Shown: in pieces, positions 1-12,600 of the stretch
How positions within the stretch are numbered: the first letter of the stretch is position 1
Layout of the letters: each line of letters opens with the position of its first letter
DNA from: Melanocharis versteri
Lineage: Eukaryota; Chordata; Aves; Passeriformes; Melanocharitidae
Length of the DNA: 64,000 bases
Assembly (NCBI GenBank): GCA_013397845.1
Contig: VZTG01000396.1
Location: 1-64,000 of the forward strand
Direction: 5' to 3'
The notes under the pieces: model-generated
The model's input: the letters and a program-made list of their open reading frames with translations, nothing else
Told to the model about the DNA's origin: nothing
The model's database searches: none
Program-made: the position numbers and the translations under genes

Positions 1-390
1 CCAGAGCACCACCAACCACCATGAAACATGGGGGCTGGACGGTGGGCAGTCATGGGAGGGACCAGGAGGGTACAAAACTCCTGGACAGAGGACAGAAGCG
101 GCATTTTCGCCTTCAGGTTAGCTGCTGGTGGAGCCCGGCGCTGCGGTCTTTGGGCCTGCATCTCTTTTGAGAAACCTCTTTTAAATAATTTGGCTTTGGA
201 ATAGCTGAAGCCACCCCAGCGCTGCAGATCGCTGCCCTGGGCAAACAGCCGGATCGGCATTTAAGGTCTCTGATCACTGTGGACCCGGTTTTGATTTTGG
301 ATTTTCCCGGTTAATTTTTTTTTACTGTTTTTTTCTTTTAATAAATTACTCTTATTTTTCATAAACAAGAGTTGGCTCCTTTTTATGACA
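1..390 (+). mobile_element. Probable 3' part of an LTR (partial, left edge)
   Basis: The sequence differs from the surrounding intron. It has a GC-rich stretch with CpGs, then a T-rich tract and an AATAAA signal at 340-345. It then runs GTTGGCTCC...TTTTATGACA and stops at 390, where ordinary AT-rich intron resumes. A CA end shortly after a poly(A) signal is what the R-U5 part of an avian endogenous retroviral LTR looks like. The 5' end would lie beyond the window, so neither the TG start nor a target-site duplication can be seen. No coding sequence is visible. It could also be another transcribed repeat. Confidence 0.45.
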
Positions 391-573
391 ACCAGAAAAC
401 AGATTATTTTGCCAATCACAATTTAAAATCAATCACTTAATAAAATAAAAGCTAAGTGAAGAAAGCAGTCAGAACTGCAATGCCTGCTCTTAAGTGATCT
501 AAAGTGAGTTTTTTGAGGTAACAAAACAAAATAATGAAGCCAGTTTCATCTACAGAAGAAAAATGAGCTTTAC

Positions 574-672
574 CAAGCTTAGACCTCTTTTTCTTTTTTT
601 TCTTTTTCTTTGACTTGGATCTTCCATAGTCTTTGGATTTTCTTTCTTTGTTCTTCTCATGTCCTTTAACAG
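574..672 (-). CDS. PHF20: PHF20 exon 12 (polylysine segment)
   Basis: This 99-nt symmetric exon has acceptor TAATTTCAG and donor GTAAAG. It encodes VKGHEKNKERKSKDYGRSKS followed by an eight-lysine run and RSKL. The human protein has KDKEKNKEKKFKEF and polylysine at the same place. It is the last PHF20 exon inside the window. Confidence 0.9.
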
Positions 673-3600
673 CTGAAATTAGACAATATTCCAAATTAGT
701 TTAAAATATATATACATTTATTCTACTTACTAATTTTCTTTAAAACTTTCACAGTTTCTTTGGACAATCAAGGCCAGTTCACTGCAAAAAAAACCAAGAA
801 AACTTACCTGTAAGAACTCCCCAGCTCTCAATTGGAATGATCTATTTTAAGTACTAATTTGACTGTCCCGTAACAAAATATGAGTATCATGTGGGAGAAA
901 TCAAACGTACAGCAGCACCCATTTATTATTTACACGCTTCAGAGATTATAAAAAAGACTGAGGGATTTGTTACATCCACTTTCTAAATTATTATGACTGG
1001 ACACTAGCACTGTAATAGAACAAAACCCCAACACCCCAAACTTCCATTCAGATCTCTAGTCAAATATTTTATTGATATTGAAAATGGAGTAACTGGCTCA
1101 GCTGGCTTTAGCCACTATTCTCTCAACATCTGTTCTCCATCCTATTTTTATGGGATTAAAAACACACCATAATTTTTGAATGATTGAGTGACAGCTGTCA
1201 ACCAAGGCTATCATCAAAGCATGCTTCCATAGCATGCACAGCACAGTATAACCCTGTTGCAAGGTCATGTACACAAATCCCTGCTTTCCAGACCACAGTG
1301 TTTGGTTACAACTCCTGTCTTTCAGATTTAGGTCTCCACAGCAGAATTTCTAGATACTTAGACAGTTCCCTAAGTAAATTATCCTGACTCAGAGATGTAA
1401 TCGACACCAATTATGGAAGAATGCCTTGTATCTCAAAAGGGCTCTGCTCTCAGAGTGCTTGGCTGATTAAGCCACTCACCATCTCATTCAGAAACTTATT
1501 TTAATGTTGGATGACAGAGATCTGAATAAGCACTTGAAGACACTCTATACTGTAAGAAATCTTCACTTCCACAAACCATTTGAGAGCCCTAGGTTGCCTG
1601 TAACCTCTGTAACCGTTTATGAAGCAAACCAGCAATACCAGTGTATTATGTCAACCTCTTTCATACACGTCAACAGTGAACTCCCCAATTCGCTGCCTGC
1701 GTATTTATGGCACAAACAGTTCACTGAGAAACTGCAAATCTCAGTCACATTTTACAAGCTGCGGTAAGCATGCAGGAGACATGCTCAATAGCTTGTCCTC
1801 AGGAGACTTTAGCTCTGCACCTCCCCATCCCTCTCAGTCCTTGAAGATTTCCTGCTACTTTGCCACTTCTGTGCCCCTCTTGACATGAGGTTAGTCAAGG
1901 CAGCTCAGTGTGCCTGCCCACATGGCCACGCCAGTCACCTGGCCTTCAAAGGCAGCAGGAGTGGCATCACAAAAGCCACCTTCTTCCACCTCTCCATGGG
2001 TGTTGAGGGGGGTTAAAAAAAAACCAACCGAAACAACAAAAAACAGGGGGAAAAAAAAAAGGTTCACATTTAAGTGCCAGCACAGTGCTACCAACTTCCT
2101 TCTTACTTTCGTCTGTCCTCATCTCCCGCTCTTCCAATGGTCAGGATCCTCTTGGAACAATTCCCTTCTCTCTGCTCACAGGGATTCAAGGAAGTTCTGC
2201 CATTTTATTCTTCCAGAAGGGCAAAGAGAGAATAACTGAGCTCAACAGAGGTAGGTTTTGCTTCTTTTCATTTGAAAACTAAAATTTACATGATCTGATT
2301 GCTGTATTTGTTTGAAGATATCCAAGGGCACAGGGTAAGCTACCACTATCAACATATCCAAGATAAATATGAAAGAAATTGTCTCTTTGTCCACTTTGTC
2401 CCCTTGAGCTTCCCCATGTGTCTTAAAATCAGAAAAAAATCTAAGTATTTGCAAATTTCTGTGTGCAGCTATCTTCTGAAATGCACTGAACAGTCAATGC
2501 ATGTTTCCCTGAAAAAAAATCTTCAAAAAACAAGTATTCAAGTATTATACCAGAGCCTTCCTAAAAACCAGGTACTGAACAATCCTGTTGTCTAAAGCTG
2601 TTTCTTCTAAGTGCTCTGAAATGTAATGAATTCTCACTGACATAAGACCAGATAGAGAGACTTCTCTAGGTTAGGAGCATCCTCACAGATTCACATGATC
2701 AAACAGAAAGATAAACTGAAAAACATAATCCTAAAAATTAAGCACAAAACAACTACATTTTTAAATGGTTTGGGTTTTTTTGGAAAAAACGAAGGATTTC
2801 AACTTCTTTGAATGGCAGAGATTCATAAGGACTGGGACGAGTATTAACCATCCTCCGTCACACCACCACTGTGAAAGTTCATTCTCATCTCTAAATGCCA
2901 CACTTGCATGTAGGCTACATCCCACTGAGTGAAAGCAGTGAGGAGACACTGATGGATCTTACTCAGACCTTCCTACAAGGTAGGGCAGTAAGGGATGCCC
3001 AAGAACAAACAAGGTGCTAAGTACGGTCTGATTACTATGATCAACAGAACAACACAGAGACAGGCAGGTAAGGAGATGATCTCCAAGGCACAAAGCATCT
3101 GTCATAGATACAACAGTCTAACCTCAGATTTTATTTGTGTTTTCCTCATCACTATTACTCAAGTTCTTACCAACACTGAAGGAAAGTGGTGATGTAGTAA
3201 TCTAGAAGTATGCTGGAAATTATTTATATATTATTTATATGCATACAAAATATTAAAATATATGTATTGTTTCTATGAGTGCATGTGTGTGTGTATACAT
3301 ACATCCCCCCATCCCGTTTGGCTTTTACCCACCTATACTACAGTAGATTTCAGTATAAACAGGGTTTACACTATACTGTTGAATAGTCAAAGTTGTAAAG
3401 TTCTTCAGAGATGTCTAGTAGCAACTGCTGACTACCAGAAGTGGTCAAATGCTATTGAAAAAAAACCCCCACAAAAGAAAACACTCTAGGTCATCGTGGC
3501 CCATGCCCACCTCCATCCCCCTCTTTTAAGTTTAGGTATCTCAGTAAGTACAAGATTACTTAAAATATTTAATGATTTGGACAGCCAGGAGTTTAACAGA

Positions 3601-6600
3601 ATTAAGACCTAAAACCTTTTAATGACTTTTAATACTTTGGTACTTTTTACATTTTATAAATATTACCAACTGACTGGGAAGAATAAACCCCAGTGCAGAT
3701 AGCAGGAAAACTTACAAAATGACAGTGAAAAAACACTGCTTACATTTTATGCTGTACATTTATACAAAATTATTCTCTCTAAATGAAGGTATACAGAGTA
3801 TTATCAGTTCCTTACAATGTTTAAAACTTTCCCACGTTAAACCAAAAGCCGTACCATGTTGAACTCTTTCCCGAGGCCTCCGCAGTGCTCTTGCTATGTG
3901 GTTCCTCGTTTGGTCTCTAATAGAATGTCGGTGACTATTTAATGCACTTACAGGAGCTGAAGTTCTTCTCTTTTCTACTTTTTCATCTCTATATGGGGTA
4001 CTCCTGAGGGCTATGTGTAGAGGAGCATCTACAAAGAGAACACAGACCAAGTCCAAGCTTTAAATACTTTCCAAACTCAGTCTACTTCAGCAGCAGCAGC
4101 TCTGGCAGTCCACGTGGAATGTTTCTGATCAGACATTGCTCAACTCAGAACCAGCCCTGACTAAAAGGCTAAAACTTCCAACGCTTTTGTTGGATTTGTT
4201 GAGGACCTCTTCTTTCAAAAAGAAACAGTGGATTCCCTCACATTCCCAGAAGCTCTATTCTTCCAGAAATACTGTGACTTTGAGAAAAGATGAAAAGTGA
4301 AACAGTTTGGTTCAGCAGAGATATGGGTTGGGTAATTTTTGTTAGTTTCTCCAAGCGAAAAAGTGCCCTGTTGGTTTAATTAGAGGAACCACAGCCAGTT
4401 CTCAAAAGTGTGCTTTGTAACACACACAGAAGTGGCATAAAGCTCTGCACATATAAGGAAGAGCAGTTTTTAAATACATAGCACTGAAACAACGGTGTTT
4501 CAACCAAGAGCGAGATGCAAGAATTCAGGATCACTACCTAAAATTCATAAAAATCATAAGATGCAGACATGGCTTCATCTGAGATTCCATTTTTTATTTA
4601 AGTCAATCAGTTTCATCCTCCTAACTGCAAGTAGTAACTCCTACTGAAAGACTCCTGGACACCGAAAAAGAGCAGCAAAGGTGGTAAAAGCTAAAGCTGC
4701 ATGGCAGGTAGGACAGCAGACTAAACACGACCAGTACATTGCCATTTTGCAGTATTACATCAAGTATCTTGGTCAATGAGACCCAGTAGCCAAGGTGACA
4801 AGTTGCTAGCTTTCATCAAAAATGTCCAGTTCTATCATCATATGCATCTCAAAAGTTCAGAGGATAAGAAAGGTAACTTCTTTCTAGTCTGAAGATTAAC
4901 ATGCTACACTTAGACGCCTCTAATAAAATAATTGTGAGCAGAACCTGAGAGTGACTGAAAAGAGAAGGGAAAGAGTCCCAGAGAGCACACTTAGGAGAAG
5001 AAATTGGATCAAGCACCTTGCCCTGATCAACATTTCAAGTTGAAGAAATAACAAGGCACATTAAGACATGTCATTGTAGAGCTTTCAGAATCAAGTGGAT
5101 CTCTTCGCGCAAAAGAAACTCCAAGATGCAGAAATCTGATGACATTTTCCCTGGTCCTCTCTCTCTGAAGTTAGAACTTAAAGGAAAAAAAAACCCCACA
5201 AACAAAAAAGAAAAGCCATTTGCAACTATTTCCACAACCAAACTTATCTTCTAGTCACCTGCCCTAGTGCTCTACAGCAGCCACAAAAGACAGAAATTAA
5301 ACCAAAACCCAATTACCACACAAGACTCTCTAAAAGATGTCTTTTGTCCAGACAGGCAACTCACTGCTGCCTTTCACTGGGTGCATATTTCCCTCAAGAA
5401 AGCAGAAGGTTTTGTCCACAAAGAATTACTAAACCAGAAGATACTCCTTGACAGAACATCACGGTATGTGTATGACCTTCCATTTGCAACATGACTAACT
5501 TCTCTTGCAGGACTAAGTATAGATTCTGCAGTAATTTTTTTGCTTGGTTGGGTTTTTTGGTGCTGTCTTTATTTGCTTGTTTGTTTTAAAGTCAGGTCTA
5601 TTTTGACTTCCGGCTCCTCTGGAGACTTCCATGACTAGGGGTCAAGATATCATCAGTTCAGATGACAAAAACGAAAGAAAACTTTTTCCCATGGAACACA
5701 GTAGCTGAGAAATAAGATTCAGGTGCTATATAATCTCTTTGGGAATACCAGTGCCCTAACAAATTTTATGAAATGCAAACGGTATATTTCAGTACAGGGT
5801 GAAAAGCCACATAAACAATCTTTTCTGCAGCTTTCCTGACTGTCTACCACTCTACAATAACTTTTCAAAATATTTACACAACACCATGTCAGAGAAACTC
5901 AAAATTACAATACAAAAATCTATATAAACCTGATGGCCTTCATTTAGGCCTCCTAACTTTCTCTTCTCCCAACAGCTCAACTCAGTCTCATGAATTAACA
6001 TTTAAGAACACCACAGCCACCTTGATCCCATCAGTCTTTGCAAGAGCACAAGGCCTCTTAGCTTCCTGGGGGCTGACATAGGTGCACACAGGCTCTTGGT
6101 AGAACAAAATTGTATTTCATGTCCACTGGGTTTTTGCAGCTTTGTGAGACTTAATTTTAAGGAGGTTTTTGCCAAGAATACATCCTATCTTTTACGACAC
6201 ACAGGTTAACATATTTCTATAAGATTTCTCAGCTAACCATAACACTGTCCTGGGGGAGGTCAAGGTACTCTATTGTACACTGGATGCATTTTTTTTTCAG
6301 TAACTGACACAAACACGCTAAGTTTTGAAACACCTTTGTTGCATTGACAGGAAAGTTAGAGGGTCTACAAGATCTTTGAGCACTCTGAAATATATTTTAG
6401 GAGTTGTGATGAAATTTAAGAAGATGAAATTAAAAACCTGGAAATTTATCCTAAACTTTTGGGACAGCAAGCATTAAAACTGATGCCATGGAGATGCAAA
6501 CTTAAAAGCCTTCCATACTAAAGTGTCCTTTTTCCTCTTCATTTGGAAGTGTAACTCAGACAGGTCAGTTTATAAAACCATGCCCTAAAGAACAAAGAAC

Positions 6601-9600
6601 AATTATTCATAACAACCATAACTAAGACCTTATATTTAGACACGTGGCTTTAAAACTTACACATTTCTCACATTTGGATTTTCTGCATTAGTACCACCTG
6701 CAGAGCATGCCATCTGCTCCCATCCTCTGGTCTCCCCAAGCAAACCTTAACCCTCCTCCAGAGGGTTTCCTACTCCTCTGCCTCTACCCAGTCACAGGAT
6801 GACTGCGTTGTGAGGCTGCAGCAACAGCAGGACCACACTCATGGAGACTTCTATGAGGAGTACAGAGGGGACCCTTACGTGTTTTCTAAACCTGCTTGTT
6901 CAGGCCCCACAAAGACACATGCACCTGTGTCCCACCTCAGGGAAACCAAAAAATGCACTGAAAAGCCTCCTGACACCCTGGGCAATGACACTTTCATTGT
7001 TCTTGAACAGTAACGTTGCGATTAAACATCAGAGCAGAGTATTTCCAGCTCAGATGACACTGAATACCACTAATAGGAACAGGAGATATGTTCACAAGAT
7101 ATTGGAGATGAACAGGATTGCTGATTAACTGCCTCCAGCCTTCTTCCATGGAGTTCTTTCAGGCCTCTCTCCCCTAAGCCTGGAAGAATCCTCCGTCATA
7201 TGAAGAGCTGACCCAGAAGCAGCGAAGGATCTTAGAAACTAACACATACAGACCTGAAATATTAAATTACCTCAACCATGCAAAAACCACACAGATAGAG
7301 CTTTAGAGAACTTACACCTAAGCACATTGTGATTCAGTGACAAGGCAGTAGCTTTCTGTCTCCTGAAACCCTGATGTAGGACCCCAGGTAAGAAGATAAC
7401 TCCGCATTCACAGGAAGCAGAGACTGCATTCCCAAGTGTGCGAATCAGACAAAGTTACCATCCACAGCTGTGAGATCATTTGCTGAGAAATTCCAGAGGT
7501 ATTTTCAAGAACTGAAAGACCATGTATCATCTTGACTTAGAGCCATCCCCCAGAAACCAAATGCAGTATTGTCATGATAAGCCGAAGACAATTGGTAATT
7601 CTGCAAACACAGAGGGTGTTTACGCAGATCTTCCCCTGCTGCGAGGAAAAACCCCACGTTTGTAGATCACCACGCACATCCCACTACCTAGCCAAGAGGC
7701 ATCTGTCAGCCAGAATTAAGAGGAAACAGGAAAATTTCCCAAAAGATCAACCTGACAACCACTACACGACAGGCCAGAGGTTCATCTGTGAATAGCTATT
7801 AGTGACAACCAGATGCCTGAGATGTTTAAAGATGTCAAAGCAAGTTTGCCAACCCCACCCATGCACAATTCAGCTCTCATCAATAACACAAGTAAGGACA
7901 AAATATCTATTTTGTTTACATGCATTCACGTAAAGAATTCATGCACTGAGTCGTTTATACACTAACAGGACATACTGTAATTAACCTTGAGTAGGCAGAA
8001 TTTTCTAAAAATGAGGTCATGTAAAAAAATTTAAACCTACTGACTAAACGTTTTTTTCCTTTTTAAGTGCTTTATATGGACTCCACAGTAGGGACAGATT
8101 TTTACAGTATTAAAACTACAAATTGTAGGTCTGTTCCTTTCTTTTCTTCCTCATGGCAAGGAACACAGGAGAGCCAAGAGTGGCAGCAACCTGCCAGACT
8201 ATTCTATACCCACACCCCAAATCGAAGCCTAATACTGTACAGTGTTTTTGAAGTCCCATAACTGAGTTTAGCTTCCATTACGACCAAAACTCCTGAGAAG
8301 AGCTAAATTATGTCCTAGGACTCAATGGGTATCAACTCACGAGGTCCCTGTCAGTACAACTGTGCTGACAGCAGTACTAAGTAGTTATCAGGAGCATTAA
8401 GAACACACCAATAATCAGCTCAGATGGCACTTCCATGCATGCATGTTATCAACTCCCCTACTTGATCACAAGGTTTATGTCTCCTGAGAAATCTTCAGCA
8501 TCGGGCAAGTACAGAGCTTTGCCAGGGTATGATGTGGGGCACATCAGCTGTGCAAGCACTCAAGTCTTGACTTTCAGATTTCAGAAAATATGTTCAGCAT
8601 GAAGGTATGAACTACATGTTAGCAGATCTCCAAATGAATAGATTTTACTATAAAGATGAAACTCACCAATCCAGAAAACCTCCAAGTCAAGATGTCAAAA
8701 TTATGACTTGCAGGTACAAAGAAAGAAATGAAGCTATTCTATCTCTCATGCCCTTGGAGTGGTCTGGGCCAGGGAAAAACAATCTTTATAGGTCAGGAAA
8801 CAACAACCGTTATTAAGAATAACCTTTTGCAAGCACTTTACACAAAATAACATGGACAGACAGACATATCTGAAAGAGAAAACTGGTACCTCCAGAGAAA
8901 ATTGTTTACAGTGTCTGCAGGGCACAAGTCACAGTATGGGATGACATACTTCAACAGTAAACTAAGGGGTTCTGCAGCAAAAGAGAAGGGACCACAAAGA
9001 AAAAAGCCTGTCTTAAGGTTAATGCATATGGGCATAGAATCCAGTTCTACTCATTTTTTTTATTACAGCAATCAATAACTAACTACCTGACATAAATTTT
9101 CACAGATACTATACCCCATTTAATTTCAAAGCAGTAATTCTGATAGAGCATCTCAATTTGAACTAGCACAAAATCTAAGCAACTCTTTCATCTAAGACCA
9201 ACACTGAAAGTCATCTGCAGCCCAGACTCAAAAAGCCTTTTTTAGGCTTAAGCATCCACATACACTTGCGCAGATCTCGATTCTCCTCTTTAACAGAGGC
9301 CTGCAGGTGGCTCTGCAATGCACCTGCTGAGGTGTAATGCAACTTGAGAGCTGAGGGCAGGTATACCTGCATCTCTTATAGCCCAGGGGGACACAACATC
9401 AACTGCCACCTTCTATGTAAGGACAATTCTTTCCTGAAGACCCAAAGAGCAGCAACTCGAGAAGGTAAGTATTGTAACATGCAGTCGGGGGAAGAGCTGC
9501 TTCATGATAATGATCTCATAATACTTCTTGATAAATTTAAGAAAGAGATATTGCCTGAACACGTACAGTAGCCATGAAATTCTGTTTAGGCACATTCTGT

Positions 9601-12600
9601 AAGGCATATGTAAAATACTAGCTGCAGGCAATGGCAGTTCCTTCCTCTCTGTTTAGAGCCATTACAGAATTTAGAGAGCTATCCGTCAAGTTTGCCACTG
9701 CAAAGGCAAGATCCTTCTTTGTGAAAAGGAGGAGACAGCTCAAATCAGTCCTGCATTAACCTTTCCAGCTCACACAAGCTTGGATTCCAATGTCAAGTGG
9801 CACAATTTATATATCAGAAATTGTAATTTCAGGGTCTCCACTTCAAGGCAAAGCAATTATATTTAAATTGTTCTTTCCCAAATCCCACAACATGGTTACT
9901 GAAGACCACTTACATCCATCCTCTTTTCTATGTGTTAAAATTTTAATTTTAAGCGCTGCAAAGAAAAGGTTTTGCTACTGTTCTGAATATTGCACATTTT
10001 CCTACAACTTTAGAAGCAATAAGTATTTTCACTTTAAATCCAGCACCGGACCACCCCTACCACTTATTTCTTTTATGTGTAGCAGAAGGAGTAAGGAGTC
10101 CCAGAAGTCTAAAATAAAACTTGTGAGATAAGTGTGACAAAGCTTTTAAAGCAAGAGCATCTTCAAATTTCTGGAATAACAAAAATCACGACTGCTTAAA
10201 GTTTTATCTGTTAGAATTTGCCACCTTTTCTTAAGCACTAAAATCTACTTAATATAGTGAAGTACAAGAAAAAGACATCTGTACCAAAAGGTAAAATTAT
10301 TTAAATTTATTCTTTTCGAACAGGAGAATTTTTGCTCACAAAAGGATTGTAAAGATGAAAAGTATACCCACCACGTACCAGACTGAATTATGGATTCAAA
10401 AGCTTTCACTCTAAGCAGTACACCCTGAAAAGCCTTTTGAAAAGGTGGCTTAAGTGTTCAGTAGACAAAGTCTTGCCTAGAAGACTGCCTTTCTATACAT
10501 GCCATTAAGACAGACGAACAGAACTTCAAATACTACAGTAAGAGCTCATGAACCTCATTAACTCTGCTTTCGACTGTGTAGTACCACCGAACAAAAATAA
10601 GGGAAATTAAGAACACACTGTGTTAGAAAACAATGGCATTTAGCATCAGACATATAATTAAAATATAACGAGACTGCTTTTGCTCATCAAGAAAAAAATG
10701 TACTACAGCTCCACAACAGCAGACTTCAACTGTGTTGGTGACTTGAGAACTTCACAGCCCCCCCTTCCACCTTGACGCAATGTTCAGCAGCTGTGAGCAC
10801 ATCCCAGGTGCTCTGTGCAGAGAGCCGCTATGAATCACATCATGGAAATGATCCAGGTGAAAAGTATCCATCCATAAATGGAGAATTAGAGGTGTGGGGG
10901 CTTAAAATAAGCAAATACAGTTACGTCTCAGCTCCACAAGGAATTACCTGCCAGTGATGATGGTGCATCTGACTGTATGCACTTGGAGGAACGGATAAAT
11001 GGAAGGGTCAAGATCTTGAGTCACTAGTCAGTGCATTCAAGACAATCACAACAAAACAACTTCTCAAATCAAAATAATTACACAGTTAGAAACAGCCAAA
11101 CAGAAGTCTGGTTATTGAAAAGCTCATGACATGCACAAAGCCTATTTCGATCACTTTGCAGCTGTCAGCAGCCAGTCTTCACACTATGCTTATCTCAGGT
11201 GTGTTCCTCCAGGCAATAATTGGGTTCAATTAAGCTGCATGCCAAGTACAGTACATACAAATCACTACATCCTAATGCATTTAAAGAGAACTCTTTCCCT
11301 ACCCAATCCAAGCTTATGCCTTTGCATTATTTAAAGATACAGAAGTATTTGGCGTTTACATGTAATAACAGTACGTCAAATCACACTGATCTTGTTGGGA
11401 ACAAGCAGTAGCACCCCAAATGAAAAGTCATTTTTGGGACTCTTTAGGAAAAGCAGCCACGAAGCAAAGGCAGGCAGGATATATCCTGCTGTAGTGAGCT
11501 GGAGCTCTGTGAGCAACCTGCAAGGCTTTGAAATTCTTAAACAAAATATTAATGAAAGATCAACTGCAAAGACAAAAGACACCAGGCAATTCAGCAAGGA
11601 GAATGATGGATTTTATAAAAAAGGCTCAGTGAAAAGACAGAAGACATGACTAGTTTTATGGACTTGCACTACACAGAGACATCAGTCCACAAGAGCCAAG
11701 TTTGGACAGGTTATCAACAACCACTGCAGCTCACACTTGACCTAGACTGCCACTCTGGTGTCATGCCAGGCAGAGAGTGCTTCAGAGAATGAAGGTGAAG
11801 CAGAAGTGAATGTGATTTTGCAGACTGCAAAGCAGTTAAAGCTTACTTTTTTTTTGGCTAAACATTAAGTTTTTATCCCTTTCCACTGACCATCTGTTGT
11901 GTGAAGATCTTTTTCAAGCACAGCTGAAACAACTGCACTTGTTCAATACTAGGATTTTTCAGCCCTCAGAACAGTAAATACTGCAGAAACTGGTACTGGA
12001 TTTCCAGCCAGGTATGTGCTTGAAGGCAGTAAAAAACAGACAAGTAAAGTCAAAACCTAAAGACAAGGAAGAAATAGAAGAGATCTGGAGGTACCCAAAC
12101 TGTTCCCTAATACAGAAAAGGACAGACATCTTCAACAAATACTATTTGCAAGCTAGGAGAAAAATAAAAATCAAGTCAGAAACTCAGGGAACTGTAGTTT
12201 TTAAAAGGGAAGAGAGGTTTAATATGCAAGTGAGCTGCTACAGAAAAATAAGAGAAGCTGCAGAGTGAGTTCTTTACCAGAACATCATCTTGATTTCTAG
12301 AGGAAGGAACATCTTCATACCTTTCTAAAACATGATGTTCACACGTACCAGGCTTCTTCTCCACGTAGAAACATGCTAAGATAGAGCCCTAAAAGAGACT
12401 ACTTCAGCCCAAAAGAAAATTGATTTCTGGTATTTTCTGCCTGTCCTGCCTGCTGCTGTTTAAAAAAACGAAAGAGATCTGCACCATACTTACACAGTGA
12501 ACCAGCTGTGATCCGTCCTCTTTTTGACCTTTCTTGATTAGCTTTTTCAGAAGCCAAAGAAGCTCTGGTTTGAATATTTCTTTTTACAGGGGTCTGCTGT

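Noticed and set aside
12014..12268. Lys-rich 84-codon plus-strand frame in PHF20 intron 10
   Set aside because: A-rich intron sequence gives Lys-rich frames by chance; no splice sites or homology.
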